NCBI RefSeq assembly: GCF_001754075.1
Contig: NZ_MIEH01000006.1
Span: 1 to 64,000 of the forward strand
Origin: Merdimonas faecis
GTDB taxonomy: Bacteria > Bacillota > Clostridia > Lachnospirales > Lachnospiraceae
Reading direction: 5' to 3'
Length of the DNA stretch: 64,000 nucleotides
Made by a program: the position numbers and the translations under genes. Shown here piece by piece: positions 8,663 through 16,276 of this stretch. Each line of letters opens with the position of its first letter. Position 1 is the first letter of the stretch. Below the pieces are notes generated by a model. It was not told where the DNA came from. It saw only the letters and a program-made list of their open reading frames with translations, and did not search any database.

Positions 8663-9286
8663 TCAATTTTCCTCCAACATAAAAGGCGCCAGCATCTTTA
8701 CAAGAAGCAGTGAATTTGCATAAGAAAGAACAGAAACACCAATAGCACTCCATATAACCGCCCCTATCATGATCGTCCTCTGGTTGAGAAATGTGACTAT
8801 GATCGCTGCTCCTGTCATAAAAAGAATCATCAACGCATATGGAAGGCGGGATACCGGAATCAGTAATGCATTTTTTATCATATTTCCTGTACTGTTTTCA
8901 AACTTCGCTATCAGCGGAAATACAAAGATACATTCCATAAAATAGAAGATAAGTACTGCCCCAAGAACAACTGTCCCAATCTGCCTGAATAAACCGGGGA
9001 CCACACCAATAAGCGTAAGATCGAACCAAAGGCATGCTCCAAGGAACAGTAAAAGGATCCACACAACCGTGCTTTGTTTAAAATTTCGACAAAATGCTTT
9101 CCAATAGTCTTTGATAATATATCCTTCCTTCTTCTCAACAACAGACATCATCACCGAATACAGTGCAGCAGTTGCTGCGCCAAGTGTAACGATCGGAATC
9201 GAAGTTAACAGCCACAGGATATTTAGAAGAATAAAATCGAAAATATGCGTTAATATCCGAATTATAATATGTTGTTCTTGATACAT
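8663..9286 (-). CDS. YesL family (DUF624) membrane protein
   Basis: About 207 residues with five or more hydrophobic segments. It begins MYQEQHIIIRILTHIFDFI and contains LTSIPIVTLGAATAALYSVM, the conserved DUF624/YesL N-terminal pattern. YesL proteins commonly sit in carbohydrate ABC-transporter operons; their role is unknown. I start at the second in-frame ATG, which has AAGGAG about 9 nt upstream; the open frame extends ten codons further. It is the last gene of the frl operon, separated from frlB by an 83-nt gap holding a strong hairpin. Confidence 0.8.
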   Translation of the reverse strand: MYQEQHIIIRILTHIFDFILLNILWLLTSIPIVTLGAATAALYSVMMSVVEKKEGYIIKDYWKAFCRNFKQSTVVWILLLFLGACLWFDLTLIGVVPGLFRQIGTVVLGAVLIFYFMECIFVFPLIAKFENSTGNMIKNALLIPVSRLPYALMILFMTGAAIIVTFLNQRTIMIGAVIWSAIGVSVLSYANSLLLVKMLAPFMLEEN

Positions 9287-9323
9287 CCTTGTTTTCTCCT
9301 TCCCTGGCGCGGCCAACTACGTA

Positions 9324-9356
9324 GAAAGGACTGCCCCTGCGAGAAGCAGTCCTTTC
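9324..9356 (-). other. stem-loop between frlB and the yesL-like gene
   Basis: GAAAGGACTGC (9324-9334) pairs perfectly with GCAGTCCTTTC (9346-9356). No T-run follows on the minus strand, so this is more likely an RNA processing or stability hairpin, or a leaky stop, than a full terminator. Confidence 0.55.
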
Positions 9357-9369
9357 CGCCTCACCCATA

Positions 9370-10350
9370 TTAATACTGGACTTTCCACATATATCTTCGG
9401 GTCAGATAGTCTATCTTCGTTGCCTCAGAAAGCTTCTTCATATATGTATTGTTGAGGATTGGTGAAAACAGCATATGATTAAAATATTCTGCCACCGAAT
9501 CTTTAAACCGGTTGATTCCAAGCTCCTTCGCATCCAAAACATACACTTTGTCTCCGCCATACTCCTTAAGGAAACGCTCTGCCCTCTCATCTGCTTTTCT
9601 TGTACGCCCCTCCGCAACCAGGAGGAAGAAGGACTGATTTTTATCCAACACTTCGAACGGGCCATGGAAGAATTCACAACAGTTGATCGTCGGTGACTGA
9701 ATTTGAAGCATTTCCATAATATTGCATATAGAAAAGATATATCCCGCCGCATACGCCGGTCCGCTGGCCAGAACAGATATGATATGTTCATCCTTATTCT
9801 GATATGCCCATTTTTCTGCCAATGGCATGCAATACGCTTTCGCATCATTATATACCTTATCCAGTATATCATATGCAGCCATTGCATCATCATAAAATTC
9901 ATAGCCTTCCACTATGTCCACGATATCCATGGCAATCCGCATACCAAGAGCTGCGTTTGTCTGACTCTGATCCGACTCATCAAACATAATACTATCATAT
10001 TTCACTTTGTAATCACATGTCTCTGTCAGTGCAGATTCCTGAACATACAAGGCAATGGTTGCAGCTCCCAGATCTTTTGCCACCTTTGCCGCCACACACG
10101 TTTCCGGGGTTCCTCTCATGGATGTCACAACCGCGATCGTATCCCGTCCAACAAATTTCGGTGGCGCATAAACAAACTCATTACTTGTGAACATCTGAGA
10201 ACGGATTCCTTTCGCTTCTCTGTCCATGAAATACTGTGCAGGATAATTTCCTCCATTAGATCCGCCTGCCGCAATCCACACAACACTTTTGATTCCGCCG
10301 TCAGTTTCTCTTTCTTTTACAATTTTTTCAATAATCTCTCTAGTTCCCAT
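9370..10350 (-). CDS. frlB: fructoselysine-6-phosphate deglycase (SIS domain)
   Basis: 326-residue double-SIS-domain protein of the FrlB/AgaS-GlmS isomerase group. FrlB splits fructoselysine 6-phosphate into glucose 6-phosphate and lysine. The first SIS domain starts at VVWIAAGGSNGGNYPAQYF, and the second contains SVLASGPAYAAGYIF and the FrlB-like stretch CCEFFHGPFEVLDKN. Ribosome site AAGGAG is 9 nt upstream. It lies 3 nt after frlC and in one operon with a PfkB kinase and ABC transporter genes, as in Bacillus frl loci. The exact Amadori substrate (fructoselysine, glucoselysine or another fructosamine) cannot be told from sequence. Confidence 0.85.
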   Translation of the reverse strand: MGTREIIEKIVKERETDGGIKSVVWIAAGGSNGGNYPAQYFMDREAKGIRSQMFTSNEFVYAPPKFVGRDTIAVVTSMRGTPETCVAAKVAKDLGAATIALYVQESALTETCDYKVKYDSIMFDESDQSQTNAALGMRIAMDIVDIVEGYEFYDDAMAAYDILDKVYNDAKAYCMPLAEKWAYQNKDEHIISVLASGPAYAAGYIFSICNIMEMLQIQSPTINCCEFFHGPFEVLDKNQSFFLLVAEGRTRKADERAERFLKEYGGDKVYVLDAKELGINRFKDSVAEYFNHMLFSPILNNTYMKKLSEATKIDYLTRRYMWKVQY

Positions 10351-10353
10351 TCC

Positions 10354-11190
10354 TTATATCTCCTTTATATATTTTTTTAACATCATCAGTGAAGTCTCCA
10401 TAGCACGGTGAGGATCCCTGATATACCGGTCATTCAGGATCTCAAGGCTCAGAGGCCCATCATACTCTGCCTGCTCCAGCACCCGGAGCATCTCTGGGAT
10501 ATCAAGATTTCCCTCTCCCAGAATCAAATGCCCGTTTGGCACACCATCCGCCACATGTACATGTGCGAGATGCCCTTCCAGATCATGGACCGCTTCTTCC
10601 ATCGTCTCTCCTGAAAATCCAAGTGTTGCTGTATCAATCATTCCTTTCACCGCCGAACAGTCAACTTCTCGGATCATCCGCAGGACATCTGCCGAATTAT
10701 GAGTTGTTGTATACTCCCTTGGAGAAGTCTCCAAAACCAGTTTCACCCCACATTTCTCAGCCAATTCTCCCAGGATACCAAGAGCCTCCACGGATCTTGG
10801 CCACACATCTTTCTCCTCTTCATCCAAAGTTCCATATCCGGCAAGAACCACAACATAACGCGCTCCCAGCTCACTGCCATATAGAATAGACTTTTCAAAC
10901 ACTTGCAGACTTCTCTTCCGCGCAACAGGATCTTTCGCTGCGATATTAACCGGATACAAACATTGCTCTGGTGTGAAACACACTGTACAAAGATGGTGAT
11001 CTTTTAATTTCCTTTTCAGCTGCCTGACATCCTTATACCCCACATCGTCCAGATGAAAATGCGGAAAACAACCATAAAACTCAATATTCTCATGCCTCAT
11101 CCTCTCCAGAGAGTCAAGCGCATAGTCAAGCGAATATTTATAGTAAGGATAATTGGAAGTCAGAATCTGTTGTTCGTTCAAATGTTTCAT
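10354..11190 (-). CDS. frlC: FrlC-like sugar epimerase (TIM barrel)
   Basis: 278-residue xylose-isomerase-like TIM-barrel protein. E. coli FrlC converts psicoselysine to fructoselysine. Likely metal ligands lie in KLVLETSP, KGMIDTATLGF, HLAHVHVADG and LSLEIL (E, D, H, E), matching the E-D-H-E set of the superfamily. Ribosome site AAAGGATAG lies before the ATG. It is in the middle of the frl operon, between a permease gene (6-nt gap) and frlB (3-nt gap). It could act on a related Amadori epimer instead of psicoselysine. Confidence 0.8.
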   Translation of the reverse strand: MKHLNEQQILTSNYPYYKYSLDYALDSLERMRHENIEFYGCFPHFHLDDVGYKDVRQLKRKLKDHHLCTVCFTPEQCLYPVNIAAKDPVARKRSLQVFEKSILYGSELGARYVVVLAGYGTLDEEEKDVWPRSVEALGILGELAEKCGVKLVLETSPREYTTTHNSADVLRMIREVDCSAVKGMIDTATLGFSGETMEEAVHDLEGHLAHVHVADGVPNGHLILGEGNLDIPEMLRVLEQAEYDGPLSLEILNDRYIRDPHRAMETSLMMLKKYIKEI

Positions 11191-11196
11191 GTTTTT

Positions 11197-12018
11197 CTAT
11201 CCTTTCACACTTCCCGCAGTCAAGCCGCGCACAAACTGTTTCTGCAAGATCAAAAACGCTATAACAAGTGGCAGAGATGCAATAACCATACTGGCTACGA
11301 CCAATGTCCAGTTTGTTGTTGTCATTCCCTGAAAATTCATCAGTCCCACCGGCACTGTCTTCTTATCCGTGCTCTGCAGCATTATATTGGCAAACATAAG
11401 CTCATTCCACACGGCCCGGAAACTGACAATGGCACTGGACGCAATGATCGGCTTGCTCAAAGGCGCTATGATCTTTCTAAAAATCTGCCATGTGGTCGCA
11501 CCGTCTATGTAGGCCGATTCGTCCAGACTGTAACTGATACTTTTATAAAATGTCATGATCAAGAAAATTGCAAACGGGATTCGAAACGCTGCATTAATAA
11601 GGATCAGACTGGTTCTTGTATCGTACAGTCCCACCATCCGCACCATCTTGAAAAGAGAGATGACTGAGGACTGGGGTGCCAGCATAAGTCCTCCCATGAT
11701 CAGATAGATCCAGAACTTCTTTGTTTTAAAAGGCAGTCTTGCCAATGGATAGGCCGCCAGACAGCTGACAAAGGTGGACAGAGCTGTTGCTACAACAGTA
11801 ATAATGACACTGTTAGAAAGATAGACTCCCACCCCCTGATTCCAGGCGTCAATATAGTTCTGAAAATTCCACTGTTCCGGCAGCTTGAACGGCGACAGGA
11901 ACAACTCCTGATTCGTCTTAAAACCGGTAATGATCATCCACAGCATTGGGAGGATAATGATCGCCGCAAAAAGAATGAATATAATATATGCAATAGCATG
12001 TATCGTTTTATTTTTCAT
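11197..12018 (-). CDS. frlM: ABC transporter permease, MalG type (Amadori product uptake)
   Basis: 273 residues with six predicted membrane segments, starting MKNKTIHAIAYIIFILFAA. The EAA loop for ATPase contact is around DESAYIDGATTWQIFRKIIAPLSKP. The C-terminus ends VRGLTAGSVKG, the usual end of MalG-type permeases. It pairs with the MalF-type gene 9 nt upstream. No ATP-binding subunit gene is in the operon, so a shared MsmX/MsmK-type ATPase encoded elsewhere is expected. The gene name follows the Bacillus frl locus by position and is tentative. Confidence 0.85.
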   Translation of the reverse strand: MKNKTIHAIAYIIFILFAAIIILPMLWMIITGFKTNQELFLSPFKLPEQWNFQNYIDAWNQGVGVYLSNSVIITVVATALSTFVSCLAAYPLARLPFKTKKFWIYLIMGGLMLAPQSSVISLFKMVRMVGLYDTRTSLILINAAFRIPFAIFLIMTFYKSISYSLDESAYIDGATTWQIFRKIIAPLSKPIIASSAIVSFRAVWNELMFANIMLQSTDKKTVPVGLMNFQGMTTTNWTLVVASMVIASLPLVIAFLILQKQFVRGLTAGSVKG

Positions 12019-12027
12019 ATGCGCCTC

Positions 12028-12909
12028 CTACTGCTGGTCATCCAGCCGGTAACTCCTCATTTGCGCAAGCCCTATAATGAACGTAACAATGAAAATAAAG
12101 AAAGCAAGCGCAGAAGCATATCCCATCTGGTCGTTTGTGAATCCAACTTTATACAAATATGTTGCTAAAGTTTCCGATGCATTTCCGGGGCCGCCATTAG
12201 TTGTCACAAACACCTCATCATATTCCCGAATTGAACCGGTCACTGTAATGATCGTATTAATAATAATGGTATCCTTAAGCTCTGGAAGCGTGATATAAAT
12301 AAATTTCTTCACTGCTCCGGCACCATCTATCTCCGCAGCCTCATATAGATCGGAAGGTATATTCTGAATCGCAACAACAAACAGAATTACTGTGTAGCCG
12401 ATATACTGCCACTGAGACATCCCCGCAATAGCATAAGTTGCACTCCCGGCATTCCCCAGCAGATCGATGTTCGTCGTATCAATCCCCAGCATTTCCAGAA
12501 GAGGATTAACTATTCCGATGGATGGACTATAAATCATCTGAAAAGCAATACCGACAACCGTCACCATCAAAAGCGATGGAATAAAATATACTGTCCGGAA
12601 AAAAACTGCAGTTCGTCTTATAAACTTTGTTTCCAGGACATTCGCGATCAAAAGTGATATTCCGATCTGACAGATTACAGACATAACTGTAAAGATCAGA
12701 TTATTCTTCATCGCAATATAGAAAATATCATCCTGGAACATCTTTATATAATTTTCAAATCCCACGAACTCATGCCGTGTGCTCATCGCTCCCCAGCTAA
12801 AAAAACTTTCGTACAGATTGATAAAAATCGGAAGATATAGGATGATCACTACCATGAGAACTGCAGGAAAAAGATAAAGCCATATTGTTTTTTTATTCTT
12901 TTTATTCAC
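12028..12909 (-). CDS. frlN: ABC transporter permease, MalF type (Amadori product uptake)
   Basis: About 293 residues with six membrane segments and the EAA loop at DLYEAAEIDGAGAVKKFIYITLP. I start at GTG (reading MNKKNKKTIWLYLF) because GGAGGAA lies 6 nt upstream of it. An in-frame ATG five codons earlier is adjacent to that same ribosome site and too close to use. An upstream extension to 12960 would run through the hairpin that separates this gene from the binding-protein gene. Partner of the MalG-type permease that follows. Confidence 0.85.
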   Translation of the reverse strand: MNKKNKKTIWLYLFPAVLMVVIILYLPIFINLYESFFSWGAMSTRHEFVGFENYIKMFQDDIFYIAMKNNLIFTVMSVICQIGISLLIANVLETKFIRRTAVFFRTVYFIPSLLMVTVVGIAFQMIYSPSIGIVNPLLEMLGIDTTNIDLLGNAGSATYAIAGMSQWQYIGYTVILFVVAIQNIPSDLYEAAEIDGAGAVKKFIYITLPELKDTIIINTIITVTGSIREYDEVFVTTNGGPGNASETLATYLYKVGFTNDQMGYASALAFFIFIVTFIIGLAQMRSYRLDDQQ

Positions 12910-12927
12910 AATATCTTCCTCCATAAA

Positions 12928-12953
12928 CGGGAGCGGAATATCTGCCGCTCCCG
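12928..12953 (-). other. intercistronic hairpin between binding-protein and permease genes
   Basis: CGGGAGCGG (12928-12936) pairs perfectly with CCGCTCCCG (12945-12953), with an 8-nt loop and no T-run. Such hairpins after ABC binding-protein genes commonly protect the upstream message and lower permease expression. Confidence 0.7.
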
Positions 12954-12966
12954 CTTTCAAATATTG

Positions 12967-14265
12967 CTATTCCGACGCCTCGGCTACTTCCTGAGCCGTA
13001 GCTCTCACATCTGCCATAATATCCTCGGCGGACTTACCGTCCAGTCCTTCCTGCAGACTTGTCATATAGGTGTTTACAAGGCTTCCATCAATACACTGAT
13101 CCAGCCACTCTGCGATTGCCGTATAGTCCTCGGCTGTTACATACGCATCTGCAATAACAGGATCGGAATTCTCCTCGGTAATGCCATCGATCAACGCATT
13201 GGGAAGTCCTGTTTCACTGGTCTGCTTTTCTGCCTGCTCACGGGTCGTCATAAACTTCAGGAAAGCAACTGCTTCATCTGGATGCTCGCACTCTGCGGAT
13301 ACAGCATAGTTCTCAGATCCTCCTGTCACTGTAGTAGCCGCAGCATCTCCTTCTGCTCCGTTGGGAATCGGAATCTTGAAATAACCATATCCATCTTCTC
13401 CCATCCCATCGGTATAGAAAGAAAACTGACTTGTTGCATCCAAGATCATCCCATGCTGCCCGGCAATGAATTCCTCACGTACCTGATAGTAATCCTTGGA
13501 ATTGACATTGCTCCCAAAATAACCATTGTCATTAATATCCAACAGCGTCTGTACTGACTGCTCATATCCGGGATCTGTGAATTCTCCGGAAGCCGGATTA
13601 TAATCTTCGGTTCTCACTGCCTCATCTACAAAGTTGGCATTAAACTGCCCTACATACCACATGGTATACCACTTATCAGAATTCCCAAACGCAATCGGGT
13701 TTATATCCTTAGCTTTTAACGTCTCGCATACATCGATAAATTCATCCCAGGTGGTAGGAACTTCCAATCCATTGTCTGCAAAAATCTGCTTATTATAAAG
13801 CATGTACAGCACGGCACTCCGATAAGGAACAGCATAATTCTTTCCCTCATATACACTGCTGCTGAGGAAAGATGGAAGGAAACTGTCACGCCATTCCGGA
13901 TCTTCATCCATGTAAGGTGTCAGGTCCAGTGTTCTTCCGGCCCTTGTAAACCGATTCAGGCATTCTCCGCCCCAGGCAAAGAAGATATCCGGCAAGTCAC
14001 CGCCTGCTGCAAGTACACTAAGCTTTTCCTTGATCGCCTGGTCACTGATATTCTCATACTCAATCTCCACGCCAGGATTCTGTTCCTCAAAATCTGCAAT
14101 TGCCTGCTCAAAATATCCTTTATATTCTTCCTCGGGATGTTTATCCAGGAAAGTGAGCGTAATCGTATCTCCGTCTGATCCGCTCTCTCCACCGCCCCCA
14201 CAGCCCACTGCAAGCGAAGCTGTCATGGCCAGCGTCAGAATTACTGCCAGCATTCTTTTTTTCAT
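12967..14265 (-). CDS. frlO: carbohydrate ABC transporter substrate-binding lipoprotein
   Basis: 432-residue family-1 solute-binding lipoprotein. Signal peptide MKKRMLAVILTLAMTASL with lipobox AVGC and a glycine/serine spacer. The typical extracellular binding-protein pattern is present: FEEQNPGVEIEYE, LPDIFFAWGG, NYAVPYRSAVLYMLYNKQIF and TWDEFIDVC. The start is set by AAGGAGG 7-8 nt before the ATG; the longer open frame upstream overlaps frlD and has no ribosome site. It lies 19 nt after the frlD stop. By context it binds a fructosamine (Amadori) compound. Confidence 0.88.
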   Translation of the reverse strand: MKKRMLAVILTLAMTASLAVGCGGGGESGSDGDTITLTFLDKHPEEEYKGYFEQAIADFEEQNPGVEIEYENISDQAIKEKLSVLAAGGDLPDIFFAWGGECLNRFTRAGRTLDLTPYMDEDPEWRDSFLPSFLSSSVYEGKNYAVPYRSAVLYMLYNKQIFADNGLEVPTTWDEFIDVCETLKAKDINPIAFGNSDKWYTMWYVGQFNANFVDEAVRTEDYNPASGEFTDPGYEQSVQTLLDINDNGYFGSNVNSKDYYQVREEFIAGQHGMILDATSQFSFYTDGMGEDGYGYFKIPIPNGAEGDAAATTVTGGSENYAVSAECEHPDEAVAFLKFMTTREQAEKQTSETGLPNALIDGITEENSDPVIADAYVTAEDYTAIAEWLDQCIDGSLVNTYMTSLQEGLDGKSAEDIMADVRATAQEVAEASE

Positions 14266-14284
14266 AATCTGTTCCTCCTTTTCT

Positions 14285-15175
14285 CTACAATTGAAGATTG
14301 ATAATTTCCGGCAGCCTGGAAGGATCGACGTCATATCCCACGCCAAGCGCGCCGTCTTTGACGATCACTGTAGCTGCAAATTGCGCAGCCTTCTGCAGCG
14401 AAATCGTTATCTTATCTCCACCGACATCCGGCTCGTCAGCCTCCGCCGCAAGATAATTCATTAAAAAAGCACTGATATAGGCATCCCCAGCCCCCATTGT
14501 ATCCACAGGTTTCACCGGACAGATATCCTGCTTATAAAACCGCTTTCCGTCAAAAGCAACTGCCGGCTTACTTCCTCTTGTCCCCACAGCTATTGCACTC
14601 CCACTTGCTACACATTTTCTTAAAACCTCTTCTGTCTCGCTTTCCGTCAAATGACTGCATGAGAAGAAGCCAAAACTGATATAGGGAGAAATTTCCTTTA
14701 TATCTTCTTCCAAGAAATTGTCATAAAAATCATAACAAATACGGACACCTGCAAGAGCCAGCTTCTTGATCTTCTCTCTGTTGACCCTGGCTCCCCAGCT
14801 GATACAAGCCACATCGAATTTTTTAATGTACTGTATTTCATCCTCCGTAAATACAAATGGATATAAATCTGTGACACCCTTTCGATTCCAGTCAATAAAA
14901 ACCCGGTCTCCATCCTTTAGATCAACCAAGGCATATCCGCTGGAACCATGTTCGTGATGGGAATAACTAGTATCGACCCCAGCTTCTTTCAACGTCTCTT
15001 CGAGGATCTGTCCGACTCTGTCATCTGCAAAAACACCCATGAAGCCACTATCTGCACCCTGTAATTTTGCATTATAAGCAATATTGTACTCATTTCCTCC
15101 TGGATACATTCTGTTCATGTGACAATAAATATCCATTGTCGCTATTCCAATCCCTATAATTTTAATCTTTTTCAT
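14285..15175 (-). CDS. frlD: PfkB-family fructoselysine 6-kinase
   Basis: 296-residue PfkB/ribokinase-family kinase. FrlD phosphorylates fructoselysine at C6 to make the FrlB substrate. N-terminal GIGIATMDIYCHMNRMYPGG carries the substrate-binding GG, and the C-terminal DTMGAGDAYISAFL is PfkB signature 2 with the catalytic Asp and anion hole. The IDWNRKGV segment resembles the FrlD DRVFxDY stretch. GGGAG lies 6 nt before the ATG. First gene of a seven-gene operon, directly behind a strong promoter with a GntR-type operator. Confidence 0.85.
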   Translation of the reverse strand: MKKIKIIGIGIATMDIYCHMNRMYPGGNEYNIAYNAKLQGADSGFMGVFADDRVGQILEETLKEAGVDTSYSHHEHGSSGYALVDLKDGDRVFIDWNRKGVTDLYPFVFTEDEIQYIKKFDVACISWGARVNREKIKKLALAGVRICYDFYDNFLEEDIKEISPYISFGFFSCSHLTESETEEVLRKCVASGSAIAVGTRGSKPAVAFDGKRFYKQDICPVKPVDTMGAGDAYISAFLMNYLAAEADEPDVGGDKITISLQKAAQFAATVIVKDGALGVGYDVDPSRLPEIINLQL

Positions 15176-15193
15176 TTTCTCTCCCGATTTAAC

Positions 15194-15245
15194 ATGTATT
15201 AATACGTCTTATATTTATACTAATCCGCACTCACCTTTTTGTCAA
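15194..15245 (-). promoter_or_regulatory. frl operon promoter with GntR-type operator
   Basis: On the minus strand, TTGACA (15245-15240), a 17-nt spacer and TAGTAT (15222-15217). Overlapping the predicted start is a box read on the plus strand as ATGTATTAATACGTCTTATA (15194-15213), centred on the palindrome GTATTAATAC. A near-identical box lies at the MFS promoter at 16223. Confidence 0.7.
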
Positions 15246-15315
15246 TATATTTATCCTATAATCATCTTTTTTATGCAGATTTCACAATTTACAGCTCCTT
15301 TTTTTGACAAAAATA

Positions 15316-15351
15316 AAAAGGAACCCGTCTGTTGTCAGACTCGTTCCTTTT
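15316..15351 (-). terminator. terminator after the GntR regulator gene
   Basis: AAAAGGAAC and GTTCCTTTT form the base and GTCTG/CAGAC the upper stem, with a TTGT loop. A T-rich stretch follows on the minus strand. It separates frlR from the frl operon promoter. Confidence 0.75.
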
Positions 15352-15386
15352 GAAAATCAATCATAATTTGTATCTAGTTGTATTAT

Positions 15387-16115
15387 CTATACATACCACC
15401 TGATATAACGGTCGTTGTCCCCCCTTACCCAGTCCTTCACCGTGTGGATAGGCTCGCCACTCATATCAAACACACACATTTCACTCTCTATCACTGGCGT
15501 ACCACGAGATAAGCCCAGCGCTTCTGCAATCTCCTCATCTGCGAACGTAATCTTAATACTTCTCCTTCCTTTGTTGGAAGGCACCATGTGATATTTATTG
15601 ATCAATATATCATACAAGGATCCTGTCAGATCTTCTTCCTCCAGAGTAACCAGTTCTGGCGGCAAATGATTTTCTTCCACTGTGACAGGAACCCCATCTG
15701 CTTTACGCACCCGCTTCAGCACAAAAACTTTTCCTCCTGTCTTGCTTCCAAAAAACCTGCGATCCAACTCCGACTGGATCTCCTCGACTCCTGTCTTCAG
15801 GATTGTTGATGTCAGACTTACTCCTTGCATCCTTGCATCTTCAGAAAAACTGGTAACTCCTATTGGCAGTCTAAGCATGTCTGAATTTGCAACAAAACTA
15901 CCTTTTCCCTGGACTTTTATGATATAGCCTTCTGCTGCCAGTTCCTCCATCGCATTACGTACTGTAACACGGCTCATCCCATACTCCTTCTGAAGTTGCG
16001 CTTCCGATGGAAGCTTATCTCCTGCTTTTAGAAGTCCGGTTCGGATTTCCTTTTTTATCTGATTCTTCAACTGAAGATAAAGCGGCATAGGATTCACTTT
16101 CTCAATTACAGCCAT
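15387..16115 (-). CDS. frlR: GntR-family regulator (HutC/UTRA type), FrlR-like
   Basis: About 242 residues. An N-terminal GntR winged helix-turn-helix (MPLYLQLKNQIKKEI, KLPSEAQLQKEYGMSRVTVR) is followed by a UTRA effector domain (from about residue 95, ending WVRGDNDRYIRWYV). I start at MAVIEKVN, with GGGAG 8 nt upstream; the frame seven codons longer has no ribosome site. FrlR in Bacillus represses frl genes and responds to phosphorylated Amadori compounds. Here the gene is immediately upstream of frlD and divergent from an MFS transporter gene, so it probably controls both. Confidence 0.85.
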   Translation of the reverse strand: MAVIEKVNPMPLYLQLKNQIKKEIRTGLLKAGDKLPSEAQLQKEYGMSRVTVRNAMEELAAEGYIIKVQGKGSFVANSDMLRLPIGVTSFSEDARMQGVSLTSTILKTGVEEIQSELDRRFFGSKTGGKVFVLKRVRKADGVPVTVEENHLPPELVTLEEEDLTGSLYDILINKYHMVPSNKGRRSIKITFADEEIAEALGLSRGTPVIESEMCVFDMSGEPIHTVKDWVRGDNDRYIRWYV

Positions 16116-16147
16116 AGTCCATTCTCCCGACAACATATATTATGACT

Positions 16148-16193
16148 TGTATTATCATAGTCTAATCATATCCCATAAATATCGGTTTTGCAA
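16148..16193 (-). promoter_or_regulatory. frlR promoter with weak operator-like box
   Basis: On the minus strand, TTGCAA (16193-16188), a 17-nt spacer and TATGAT (16170-16165). TTGTATTATCATA (16148-16160) downstream partly matches the frlD box (shared GTATTA), which could allow autoregulation. The match is weaker than at the other two promoters. Confidence 0.5.
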
Positions 16194-16204
16194 CTGTCTT
16201 TTTA

Positions 16205-16241
16205 TTGACATGCACTCTGCTTCATATTAATATGTCTTATA
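16205..16241 (+). promoter_or_regulatory. MFS transporter promoter with GntR-type operator
   Basis: TTGACA (16205-16210), a 17-nt spacer and TAATAT (16228-16233). CATATTAATATGTCTTATA (16223-16241) overlaps the -10. It shares ATTAATAyGTCTTATA with the frlD operator, so the same GntR protein probably represses both. Confidence 0.7.
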
Positions 16242-16276
16242 ACGTATTATTTTTTTGTTTATGAGGAGACTATACT

